Shown here: piece after piece, positions 20,343 through 34,500 of the stretch | Layout of the letters: every line of letters starts with the position of its first letter | How positions within the stretch are numbered: position 1 is the first letter of the stretch | Translations under genes and position numbers: made by a program | DNA from: Acanthosepion esculentum | Taxonomy: Eukaryota; Mollusca; Cephalopoda; Sepiida; Sepiidae | Direction: 5' to 3' | DNA: 64,000 bases | Assembly (NCBI GenBank): GCA_964036315.1 | Contig: OZ038495.1 | Coordinates: 22,519,121 to 22,583,120, forward strand | Notes under the pieces: model-generated | What the model saw: the letters and a program-made list of their open reading frames with translations, nothing else | The model's database searches: none | Told to the model about the DNA's origin: nothing

Positions 20343-22151
20343 AGAGTGTGAACACAGGGATCAACACTGCATGGTGACTGTCATTTTCACGCTCCAAATC
20401 GATTTTCAGGCCAAGAGTCACTACTCCTTTAGTGGGGTATATATACTGGTTACATAGTGGATTAAGGATCCAGTTTTGTGTCACACGTTCATTGAAAGTT
20501 CTTGTGCCTTCTCCATCATTACCTTCTCCATCATTAATTTATTTTTCTGCTGCCCTTGCATCCAGATCTTTTTTTCTACAGGTGACGTAAAATGATTCTT
20601 ATTGCACTTTTCACCATTCATTATGAAAGCTGTAAAATAAAGAATAAACTATTAATGTTTATGTGTTATATATGAAAAATGAAGACTAAACAAATCAGCA
20701 ACGACTGAACAAGTATCAAATTAATGATATAACATGGAGATATAAGTTGTCAAAAATCATCAGTGAAAATCTGAAAAACTTAACTCAACCTAGTAAACAG
20801 GTAATGAAAACTGAAGGATGTACAGGTGAAAATTTTACAGAAAGAAAACGCAAAGATGATTACGCTTATCTTTAGTCCTGATAATAATCATATTGCAAAA
20901 GCAAATTAAATATCGTTCAAAAAGATTGACAGTTTTTAAAATGGCGTTGCAATGACGATTGTCATTGACATCTTAAGAAGATATATTTTTACGCAATTTT
21001 TCGCCGGATTCGATTTCGTTTCATCTTTTCGATTCCATTTTTTTATTTTTGTGTCGTGTATTTATATAATCGAAAACTATGTCGCACAAATAGTTTACTA
21101 GAATTAGCTGATAACTATATGTGTACTCGTGAATATATAAGCGCGCTTCTATGCGCATGTGTGTGAATGCATGTTTGTGTTGGTTTCACTGCTTTAACAA
21201 ATACTAAATAAATCGTTTGAGATTTAACCTACTCGTTTGTCCAAACTTGATGTTAGATCGATGACTTACCCTCAAGTCCGGTAGACTAGCCATTTGAGGA
21301 ATTCGTGGTTGGGAGTGACATGTTGATCATTGCTAAGCATTTCGATCCTGATTAGTTTTTCAGAAACTGCCGTATTGTACCAGATAAATTGTATAAATAT
21401 CTGCTCGATTGGTGATTTGTTGTTGTCTTTATTTAATTGCAAAAACATGAAAAAGATAGTTACATTAGAGATACAGTTCTGGAATGATTGCCAATGAATA
21501 TTTAAAGTATAATTAATACAGACTCAGATATAAAAAACTGAAATATATTTGGGGAAAAAAACACTTTTAATTTATGGTCAACTCTTATTAACGTTCTGTT
21601 CCCATGTCAGCATTTCGGTATATGTTCGATGTGAAATTTGAAAAGTTTCACACGCTATCATAAAAATATCAACATTTTAATAAATGAATTATTTGTGAGG
21701 ATCATTTTCCTTTACAACCGAAGTTAAATGAACTTTTTCGTGCGTAAATGCAAATATGCTGGTTCATTGGCGCTTTTTAAGATCACTGCATTAATAGGGA
21801 CAATAAAAAATAATAGGGATAATAAAATAAAAAATGCACGTATACGTCTTAAAAGTTAAGCAAAGGCAACTCCTCATCGAGATCTGTTTAGGTAGAAAAG
21901 CATTTTACATTTACAGATCGCGACATCTATCAAAGAGATGAAATTTTTAAATTTTTATTATTGCATTATTCCAAAATTTTAACACATCATGCCTATATTG
22001 TCGAACATTCCTTTTTCCACAATATAGCTAGTTGTGCTATGTTATAATGTTTATTACCTAAACAATAATAATAATGAATAGCTGTCGCAATCTGTTCATC
22101 AATATATTTTAAGTTCTTATTTGCTTGAGCGGAAAGGTGTTCAGAATTTAT
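20343..22151. other. Unassigned AT-rich region
   Basis: About 1.8 kb without recognisable genes, terminal repeats or RNA-like elements. Confidence 0.4.
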
Positions 22152-22156
22152 GTAAA

Positions 22157-22181
22157 ATAGATAGATAGATAGATAGATAGG
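22157..22181. repeat. (GATA)n microsatellite
   Basis: About six copies of AGAT. Confidence 0.95.
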
Positions 22182-22528
22182 TATTGGCTAAGACCAATCG
22201 ATAGTTAGGATTAAATAATTACTTTTGAAGCAAATGCTGTTCTAACTTGCAAAAGTTTAATAGATCTATCTTTTATCACTACCTAAAAAAACAAAAAAAA
22301 ACAAAAAACAAAAAAACAATGCAAATTGAACGAGAGCCCCATCGGACAGACAGCTTAATAATCAAGAGAAGCTTATCATCCGGATTCTGATGAATAAAAT
22401 GTGTAATAGAATAAGGCAGAAAATAGGGAAAAAGCAGTGTGGCGTCGTTAAAAACAGAGAAACAATAAATGCGATCATTATGATCAAAACAATACCAGAG
22501 TAAGCAATACAAATGCCAAAAGAGCGAT
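22182..22528. other. Left flank of the satellite array
   Basis: Includes an A-rich run near 22286-22318. No supported feature. The first array unit appears abruptly at 22529. Confidence 0.5.
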
Positions 22529-25500
22529 ATATAGGATACAACATAGACTACTTAAAAAAGAAGGATACAGCATAGACTACTTAAAAAAGAAGGATACAGC
22601 ATAGACTATTTCAAAAAGAAGGATACAACATAGACTACTTAAAAAAGAAGGATACAGCATAGACTACTTCAAAAAAAGGATACAGCATAGACTACTTAAA
22701 GAAGAAGGATACAGCATAGACTACTTAAAAAGAAGGATACAGCATAGACTAATTAAAAAATAAAGATACAGCAGAGACTACTTAAAAAAGAAGGATACAA
22801 CATAGACTACTTAAAAAAGAAGGATACAGCATAGACTACTTAAAAAAGAAGGATACAACATAGACTACTTAAAGAAGAAGGATACAGCATAGACTACTTA
22901 AAGAAGAAGGATACAGCATAGACTACTTAAAAAAGAAGGATACAGCAGAGACTACTTAAAGAAGAAGGATACAGCATAGACTACTTCAAAAAGAAGGATA
23001 CAGCATAGACTACTTAAAAAAGAAGGATACAGCATAGACTACTTAAAAAAAGAAGGATACAGCATAGACTACTTAAAAAGAAGGATACAACATAGACTAC
23101 TTAAAAAGAAGGATACAGCATAGACTAATTAAAAAATAAAGATACAGCATAGACTACTTAAAAAAGAAGGATACAGCATAGACTACTTAAAAAGAAGGAT
23201 ACAGCATAGACTACTTAAAAAGAAGGATACAGCATAGACTACTTAAAAAGAAGGATACAGCATAGACTACTTCAAAAAGAAGGATACAGCATAGACTACT
23301 TAAAAAGAAGGATACAGCATAGACTACTTAAAAAGAAGGATACAGCATAGACTACTTAAAAAGAAGGATACAACATAGACTACTTAAAAAGAAGGATACA
23401 GCATAGACTACTTCAAAAACAAGGATACAGCATAGACTACTTAAAAAGAAGGATACAGCATAGACTACTTAAAAAGAAGGATACAGCATAGACTACTTAA
23501 AAAGAAGGATACAACATAGACTACTTAAAAAGAAGGATACAGCATAGACTACTTCAAAAAGAAGGATACAACATAGACTACTTAAAAAGAAGGATACAGG
23601 ATAGACTAATTAAAAAATAAAGATACAGCATAGACTACTTAAAGAAGATGGATACAGCATAGACTACTTAAAAAAGAAGGATACAGCAGAGACTACTTAA
23701 AGAAGAAGGATACAGCATAGACTACTTCAAAAAGAAGGATACAGCATAGACTACTTAAAAAAGAAGGATACAGCATAGACTACTTAAAAAAAGAAGGATA
23801 CAGCATAGACTACTTAAAAAGAAGGATACAGCATAGACTACTTCAAAAAGAAGGATACAACATAGACTACTTAAAAAGAAGGATACAGGATAGACTAATT
23901 AAAAAATAAAGATACAGCATAGACTACTTAAAAAAGAAGGATACAGCATAGACTACTTAAAAAGAAGGATACAGCATAGACTACTTAAAAAGAAGGATAC
24001 AGCATAGACTACTTAAAAAGAAGGATACAGCATAGACTACTTCAAAAAGAAGGATACAGCATAGACTACTTAAAAAGAAGGATACAGCATAGACTACTTA
24101 AAAAGAAGGATACAGCATAGACTACTTCAAAAAGAAGGATACAACATAGACTACTTAAAAAGAAGGATACAGGATAGACTAATTAAAAAGAAGGATACAG
24201 CATAGACTACTTAAAAAAGAAGGATACAGCATAGACTATTTCAAAAAGAAGGATACAACATAGACTACTTAAAAAAGAAGGATACAGCATAGACTACTTC
24301 AAAAAAAGGATACAGCATAGACTACTTAAAGAAGAAGGATACAGCATAGACTACTTAAAAAGAAGGATACAGCATAGACTAATTAAAAAATAAAGATACA
24401 GCAGAGACTACTTAAAAAAGAAGGATACAACATAGACTACTTAAAAAAGAAGGATACAGCATAGACTACTTAAAAAAGAAGGATACAACATAGACTACTT
24501 AAAGAAGAAGGATACAGCATAGACTACTTAAAGAAGAAGGATACAGCATAGACTACTTAAAAAAGAAGGATACAGCAGAGACTACTTAAAGAAGAAGGAT
24601 ACAGCATAGACTACTTCAAAAAGAAGGATACAGCATAGACTACTTAAAAAAGATGGATACAGCATAGACTACTTAAAAAAAGAAGGATACAGCATAGACT
24701 ACTTAAAAAGAAGGATACAGCATAGACTACTTCAAAAAGAAGGATACAACATAGACTACTTAAAAAGAAGGATACAGGATAGACTAATTAAAAAATAAAG
24801 ATACAGCATAGACTACTTAAAAAAGAAGGATACAGCATAGACTACTTAAAAAGAAGGATACAGCATAGACTACTTAAAAAGAAGGATACAGCATAGACTA
24901 CTTCAAAAAGAAGGATACAGCATAGACTACTTAAAAAGAAGGATACAGCATAGACTACTTAAAAAGAAGGATACAGCATAGACTACTTAAAAAGAAGGAT
25001 ACAGCATAGACTACTTCAAAAAGAAGGATACAACATAGACTACTTAAAAAGAAGGATACAGCATAGACTACTTAAAAAAGAAGGATACAGCATAGACTAT
25101 TTCAAAAAGAAGGATACAACATAGACTAATTAAAAAAGAAGGATACAGCATAGACTACTTCAAAAAAAGGATACAGCATAGACTACTTAAAGAAGAAGGA
25201 TACAGCATAGACTACTTAAAAAGAAGGATACAGCATAGACTAATTAAAAAATAAAGATACAGCAGAGACTACTTAAAAAAGAAGGATACAACATAGACTA
25301 CTTAAAAAAGAAGGATACAGCATAGACTACTTAAAAAAGAAGGATACAACATAGACTACTTAAAGAAGAAGGATACAGCATAGACTACTTAAAGAAGAAG
25401 GATACAGCATAGACTACTTAAAAAAGAAGGATACAGCAGAGACTACTTAAAGAAGAAGGATACAGCATAGACTACTTCAAAAAGAAGGATACAGCATAGA

Positions 25501-28500
25501 CTACTTAAAAAAGAAGGATACAGCATAGACTACTTAAAAAAAGAAGGATACAGCATAGACTACTTAAAAAGAAGGATACAGCATAGACTACTTCAAAAAG
25601 AAGGATACAACATAGACTACTTAAAAAGAAGGATACAGGATAGACTAATTAAAAAATAAAGATACAGCATAGACTACTTAAAAAAGAAGGATACAGCATA
25701 GACTACTTAAAAAGAAGGATACAGCATAGACTACTTAAAAAGAAGGATACAGCATAGACTACTTCAAAAAGAAGGATACAGCATAGACTACTTAAAAAGA
25801 AGGATACAGCATAGACTACTTAAAAAGAAGGATACAGCATAGACTACTTCAAAAAGAAGGATACAACATAGACTACTTAAAAAGAAGGATACAGGATAGA
25901 CTAATTAAAAAATAAAGATACAGCATAGACTACTTAAAAAAGAAGGATACAGCATAGACTACTTAAAAAGAAGGATACAGCATAGACTACTTAAAAAGAA
26001 GGATACAGCATAGACTACTTAAAAAGAAGGATACAGCATAGACTACTTCAAAAAGAAGGATACAGCATAGACTACTTAAAAAGAAGGATACAGCATAGAC
26101 TACTTAAAAAGAAGGATACAGCATAGACTACTTAAAAAGAAGGATACAGCATAGACTACTTCAAAAAGAAGGATACAGCATAGACTACTTAAAAAGAAGG
26201 ATACAGCATAGACTACTTCAAAAAGAAGGATACAACATAGACTACTTAAAAAGAAGGATACAGGATAGACTAATTAAAAAATAAAGATACAGCATAGACT
26301 ACTTAAAAAAGAAGGATACAGCATAGACTACTTAAAAAGAAGGATACAGCATAGACTACTTAAAAAGAAGGATACAGCATAGACTACTTAAAAAGAAGGA
26401 TACAGCATAGACTACTTAAAAAAGAAGGATACAGCATAGACTACTTAAAAAGAAGGATACAGCATAGACTACTTAAAAAGAAGGATACAGCATAGACTAC
26501 TTAAAAAGAAGGATACAGCATAGACTACTTCAAAAAGAAGGATACAGCATAGACTACTTAAAAAGAAGGATACAGCATAGACTACTTAAAAAGAAGGATA
26601 CAGCATAGACTACTTCAAAAAGAAGGATACAACATAGACTACTTAAAAAGAAGGATACAGGATAGACTAATTAAAAAATAAAGATACAGCATAGACTACT
26701 TAAAAAAGAAGGATACAGCATAGACTACTTAAAGAAGAAGGATACAGCATAGACTACTTCAAAAAGAAGGATACAGCATAGACTACTTAAAAAAGAAGGA
26801 TACAGCATAGACTACTTAAAAAAAGAAGGATACAGCATAGACTACTTAAAAAGAAGGATACAGCATAGACTACTTCAAAAAGAAGGATACAGCATAGACT
26901 ACTTAAAAAGAAGGATACAGGATAGACTAATTAAAAAATAAAGATACAGCATAGACTACTTCAAAAAGAAGGATACAGCATAGACTACTTAAAAAGAAGG
27001 ATACAGCATAGACTACTTAAAAAGAAGGATACAGCATAGACTACTTAAAAAGAAGGATACAGCATAGACTACTTCAAAAAGAAGGATACAGCATAGACTA
27101 ATTCAAAAAGAAGGATACAACATAGACTACTTAAAAAAGAAGGATACAGCATAGACTACTTAAAAAAAGAAGGATACAGCATAGACTACTTAAAAAGAAG
27201 GATACAGCATAGACTACTTCAAAAAGAAGGATACAGCATAGACTACTTAAAAAGAAGGATACAGGATAGACTAATTAAAAAATAAAGATACAGCATAGAC
27301 TACTTCAAAAAGAAGGATACAGCATAGACTACTTAAAAAGAAGGATACAGCATAGACTACTTAAAAAGAAGGATACAGCATAGACTACTTAAAAAGAAGG
27401 ATACAGCATAGACTACTTCAAAAAGAAGGATACAGCATAGACTAATTCAAAAAGAAGGATACAGCATAGACTACTTAAAAAGAAGGATACAGCATAGACT
27501 ACTTAAAAAGAAGGATACAGCATAGACTACTTAAAAAGAAAGATACAGCATAGACTACTTCAAAAAGAAGGATACAGCATAGACTAATTCAAAAAGAAGG
27601 ATACAACATAGACTACTTAAAAAAGAAGGATACAGCATAGACTACTTAAAAAAAGAAGGATACAGCATAGACTACTTAAAAAGAAGGATACAGCATAGAC
27701 TACTTCAAAAAGAAGGATACAGCATAGACTACTTAAAAAGAAGGATACAGGATAGACTAATTAAAAAATAAAGATACAGCATAGACTACTTCAAAAAGAA
27801 GGATACAGCATAGACTACTTAAAAAGAAGGATACAGCATAGACTACTTAAAAAGAAGGATACAGCATAGACTACTTAAAAAGAAGGATACAGGATAGACT
27901 AATTAAAAAATAAAGATACAGCATAGACTACTTAAAAAAGAAGGATACAGCATAGACTACTTAAAAAGAAGGATACAGCATAGACTACTTAAAAAGAAGG
28001 ATACAGCATAGACTACTTAAAAAGAAGGATACAGCATAGACTACTTCAAAAAGAAGGATACAGTATAGACTACTTAAAAAGAAGGATACAGCATAGACTA
28101 CTTAAAAAGAAGGATACAGCATAGACTACTTCAAAAAGAAGGATACAACATAGACTACTTAAAAAGAAGGATACAGGATAGACTAATTAAAAAATAAAGA
28201 TACAGCATAGACTACTTCAAAAAGAAGGATACAGCATAGACTACTTAAAAAGAAGGATACAGGATAGACTAATTAAAAAATAAAGATACAGCATAGACTA
28301 CTTCAAAAAGATGGATACAGCATAGACTACTTAAAAAGAAGGATACAGCATAGACTACTTAAAAAGAAGGATACAGCATAGACTACTTAAAAAGAAGGAT
28401 ACAGCATAGACTACTTAAAAAGAAGGATACAGCATAGACTACTTCAAAAAGAAGGATACAGCATAGACTAATTCAAAAAGAAGGATACAGCATAGACTAC

Positions 28501-31500
28501 TTAAAAAGAAGGATACAGCATAGACTACTTAAAAAGAAGGATACAGCATAGACTACTTAAAAAGAAGGATACAGCATAGACTACTTCAAAAAGAAGGATA
28601 CAGCATAGACTAATTCAAAAAGAAGGATACAACATAGACTACTTAAAAAAGAAGGATACAGCATAGACTACTTAAAAAAAGAAGGATACAGCATAGACTA
28701 CTTAAAAAGAAGGATACAGCATAGACTACTTCAAAAAGAAGGATACAGCATAGACTACTTAAAAAGAAGGATACAGCATAGACTACTTAAAAAGAAGGAT
28801 ACAGCATAGACTACTTCAAAAAGAAGGATACAGCATAGACTACTTAAAAAGAAGGATACAGCATAGACTACTTAAAAAGAAGGATACAGCATAGACTACT
28901 TAAAAAGAAGGATACAGCATAGACTACTTAAAAAGAAGGATACAGCATAGACTACTTAAAAAAGAAGGATACAGCATAGACTACTTCAAAAAGAAGGATA
29001 CAGCATAGACTACTTAAAAAGAAGGATACAGGATAGACTAATTAAAAAATAAAGATACAGCATAGACTACTTCAAAAAGAAGGATACAGCATAGACTACT
29101 TAAAAAGAAGGATACAGCATAGACTACTTAAAAAGAAGGATACAGCATAGACTACTTAAAAAGAAGGATACAGCATAGACTACTTCAAAAAGAAGGATAC
29201 AGCATAGACTAATTCAAAAAGAAGGATACAACATAGACTACTTAAAAAAGAAGGATACAGCATAGACTACTTAAAAAAAGAAGGATACAGCATAGACTAC
29301 TTAAAAAGAAGGATACAGCATAGACTACTTCAAAAAGAAGGATACAGCATAGACTACTTAAAAAGAAGGATACAGGATAGACTAATTAAAAAATAAAGAT
29401 ACAGCATAGACTACTTCAAAAAGAAGGATACAGCATAGACTACTTAAAAAGAAGGATACAGCATAGACTACTTAAAAAGAAGGATACAGCATAGACTACT
29501 TAAAAAGAAGGATACAGCATAGACTACTTCAAAAAGAAGGATACAGCATAGACTAATTCAAAAAGAAGGATACAGCATAGACTACTTAAAAAGAAGGATA
29601 CAGCATAGACTACTTAAAAAGAAGGATACAGCATAGACTACTTAAAAAGAAAGATACAGCATAGACTACTTCAAAAAGAAGGATACAGCATAGACTAATT
29701 CAAAAAGAAGGATACAACATAGACTACTTAAAAAAGAAGGATACAGCATAGACTACTTAAAAAAAGAAGGATACAGCATAGACTACTTAAAAAGAAGGAT
29801 ACAGCATAGACTACTTCAAAAAGAAGGATACAGCATAGACTACTTAAAAAGAAGGATACAGGATAGACTAATTAAAAAATAAAGATACAGCATAGACTAC
29901 TTCAAAAAGAAGGATACAGCATAGACTACTTAAAAAGAAGGATACAGCATAGACTACTTAAAAAGAAGGATACAGGATAGACTAATTAAAAAATAAAGAT
30001 ACAGCATAGACTACTTAAAAAAGAAGGATACAGCATAGACTACTTAAAAAGAAGGATACAGCATAGACTACTTAAAAAGAAGGATACAGCATAGACTACT
30101 TAAAAAGAAGGATACAGCATAGACTACTTCAAAAAGAAGGATACAGCATAGACTACTTAAAAAGAAGGATACAGCATAGACTACTTAAAAAGAAGGATAC
30201 AGCATAGACTACTTCAAAAAGAAGGATACAACATAGACTACTTAAAAAGAAGGATACAGGATAGACTAATTAAAAAATAAAGATACAGCATAGACTACTT
30301 CAAAAAGAAGGATACAGCATAGACTACTTAAAAAGAAGGATACAGGATAGACTAATTAAAAAATAAAGATACAGCATAGACTACTTCAAAAAGATGGATA
30401 CAGCATAGACTACTTAAAAAGAAGGATACAGCATAGACTACTTAAAAAGAAGGATACAGCATAGACTACTTAAAAAGAAGGATACAGCATAGACTACTTA
30501 AAAAGAAGGATACAGCATAGACTACTTCAAAAAGAAGGATACAGCATAGACTAATTCAAAAAGAAGGATACAGCATAGACTACTTAAAAAGAAGGATACA
30601 GCATAGACTACTTAAAAAGAAGGATACAGCATAGACTACTTAAAAAGAAGGATACAGCATAGACTACTTCAAAAAGAAGGATACAGCATAGACTAATTCA
30701 AAAAGAAGGATACAACATAGACTACTTAAAAAAGAAGGATACAGCATAGACTACTTAAAAAAAGAAGGATACAGCATAGACTACTTAAAAAGAAGGATAC
30801 AGCATAGACTACTTCAAAAAGAAGGATACAGCATAGACTACTTAAAAAGAAGGATACAGGATAGACTAATTAAAAAATAAAGATACAGCATAGACTACTT
30901 CAAAAAGAAGGATACAGCATAGACTACTTAAAAAGAAGGATACAGCATAGACTACTTAAAAAGAAGGATACAGCATAGACTACTTAAAAAGAAGGATACA
31001 GGATAGACTAATTAAAAAATAAAGATACAGCATAGACTACTTAAAAAAGAAGGATACAGCATAGACTACTTAAAAAGAAGGATACAGCATAGACTACTTA
31101 AAAAGAAGGATACAGCATAGACTACTTAAAAAGAAGGATACAGCATAGACTACTTCAAAAAGAAGGATACAGCATAGACTACTTAAAAAGAAGGATACAG
31201 CATAGACTACTTAAAAAGAAGGATACAGCATAGACTACTTCAAAAAGAAGGATACAACATAGACTACTTAAAAAGAAGGATACAGGATAGACTAATTAAA
31301 AAATAAAGATACAGCATAGACTACTTAAAAAAGAAGGATACAGCATAGACTACTTAAAAAGAAGGATACAGCATAGACTACTTAAAAAGAAGGATACAGC
31401 ATAGACTACTTAAAAAGAAGGATACAGCATAGACTACTTAAAAAAGAAGGATACAGCATAGACTACTTAAAAAGAAGGATACAGCATAGACTACTTAAAA

Positions 31501-34500
31501 AGAAGGATACAGCATAGACTACTTAAAAAGAAGGATACAGCATAGACTACTTCAAAAAGAAGGATACAACATAGACTACTTAAAGAAGAAGGATACAGCA
31601 TAGACTACTTAAAAAGAAGGATACAGCATAGACTACTTAAAAAGAAGGATACAGCATAGACTACTTCAAAAAGAAGGATACAACATAGACTACTTAAAAA
31701 GAAGGATACAGGATAGACTAATTAAAAAATAAAGATACAGCATAGACTACTTAAAAAAGAAGGATACAGCATAGACTACTTAAAGAAGAAGGATACAGCA
31801 TAGACTACTTCAAAAAGAAGGATACAGCATAGACTACTTAAAAAAGAAGGATACAGCATAGACTACTTAAAAAAAGAAGGATACAGCATAGACTACTTAA
31901 AAAGAAGGATACAGCATAGACTACTTCAAAAAGAAGGATACAGCATAGACTACTTAAAAAGAAGGATACAGGATAGACTAATTAAAAAATAAAGATACAG
32001 CATAGACTACTTCAAAAAGAAGGATACAGCATAGACTACTTAAAAAGAAGGATACAGCATAGACTACTTAAAAAGAAGGATACAGCATAGACTACTTAAA
32101 AAGAAGGATACAGCATAGACTACTTCAAAAAGAAGGATACAGCATAGACTAATTCAAAAAGAAGGATACAACATAGACTACTTAAAAAAGAAGGATACAG
32201 CATAGACTACTTAAAAAAGAAGGATACAGCATAGACTACTTAAAGAAGAAGGATACAGCATAGACTAATTAAAAAATAAAGATACAGCATAGACTACTTA
32301 AAAAAGAAGGATACAACATAGACTACTTAAAAAAGAAGGATACAGCATAGACTACTTAAAAAAGAAGGATACAGCATAGACTAATTAAAAAATAAAGATA
32401 CAGCATAGACTACTTAAAAAAGAAGGATACAACATAGACTACTTAAAAAAGAAGGATACAGCATAGACTACTTCAAAAAGAAGGATACAGCATAGACTAC
32501 TTCAAAAAGAAGGATACAGCATAGACTACTTAAAGAAGAAGGATACAGCATAGACTACTTCAAAAAGAAGGATACAGCATAGACTACTTAAAGAAGAAGG
32601 ATACAGCATAGACTACTTAAAAAAGAAGGATACAGCATAGACTACTTAAAAAGAAGGATACAGCATAGACTACTTCAAAAAGAAGGATACAGCATAGACT
32701 ACTTAAAGAAGAAGGATACAGCATAGACTACTTAAAAAAGGAGGATACAGCATAGACTACTTCAAAAAGAAGGATACAGCATAGACTACTTCAAAAAGAA
32801 GGATGCAACATAGACTACTTAAAAAAGAAGGATACAGCATAGACTACTTAAAAAAGGAGGATACAGCATAGACTACTTCAAAAAGAAGGATACAGCATAG
32901 ACTACTTAAAGAAGAAGAATACAGCATAGACTACTTAAAAAAGAAGGATACAGCATAGACTACTTAAAAAGAAGGATACAGCATAGACTACTTAAAAAAG
33001 AAGGATACAGCATAGACTACTTAAAAATAAAGGATACAGCATAGACTACTTCAAAAAGAAGGATACAGCATAGACTACTTAAAAAAGAAGGATACAGCAT
33101 AGACTACTTAAAGAAGAAGGATACACCATAGACTAATTAAAAAATAAAGATACAGCATAGACTACTTAAAAAAGAAGGATACAACATAGACTACTTAAAA
33201 AAGAAAGATACAGCATAGACTACTTAAAGAAGAAGGATACAGCATAGACTACTTAAAAAAGAAGGATACAGCATAGACTACTTAAAAAGAAGGATACAGC
33301 ATAGACTACTTCAAAAAGAAGGATACAGCATAGACTACTTCAAAAAGAAGGATACAACATAGACTACTTAAAAAAGAAGGATACAGCATAGACTACTTAA
33401 AGAAGAAGGATACAGCATAGACTACTTCAAAAAGATGGATACAGCATAGACTACTTAAAGAAGAAGGATACAGCATAGACTACTTAAAAAAGAAGGATAC
33501 AGCATAGACTACTTAAAGAAGAAGGATACAGCATAGACTACTTAAAAAAGAAGGATACAGCATAGACTACTTAAAAAGAAGTATACAGCATAGACTACTT
33601 CAAAAAGAAGTATACAGCATAGACTACTTAAAAAAGAAGGATACAGCATAGACTACTTAAAAAGATGGATACAGCATAGACAACTTAAAAAGAAGGATAC
33701 AGCATAGACTACTTCAAAATGAAGGATACAGCATAGACTACTTCAAAAAGAAGGATACAACATAGACTACTTAAAAAATAAGGATACAGCATAGACTACT
33801 TAAAAAAGAAGGATACAGCATAGACTACTTAAAAAGAAGGATACAACATAGACTACTTCAAAAAGAAGGATACAGCATAGACTAGTTAAAAAAGAAGGAT
33901 ACAACATAGACTACTTAAAAAAGAAGGATACAGCATAGACTACTTAAAAAAGAAGGATACAGCATAGACTACTGAAAAAGAAGGATACAGCATAGACTAA
34001 TTAAAAAATAAAGATACAGCATAGACTACTTAAAAAAGAAGGATACACCATAGACAACTTAAAAAAGAAGGATACAGCATAGACTACTTCAAAAAGAAGG
34101 ATACAGCATAGACTACTTAAAGAAGAAGGATACAGCATAGACTACTTAAAAAAGTAGGATACAGCATAGACTACTTAAAAAGAAGGATACAGCATAGACT
34201 ACTTCAAAAAGAAGGATACAGCATAGACTACTTAAAAAGAAGGATACAGCATAGACTACTTCAAAAAGAAGGATACAACATAGACTACTTAAAAAGAAGG
34301 ATACAGGATAGACTAATTAAAAAATAAAGATACAGCATAGACTACTTAAAAAAGAAGGATACAGCATAGACTACTTAAAGTAGAAGGATACAGCATAGAC
34401 TACTTAAAAAGAAGGATACAGCATAGACTACTTAAAAAGAAGGATACAGCATAGACTACTTCAAAAAGAAGGATACAGCATAGACTAATTCAAAAAGAAG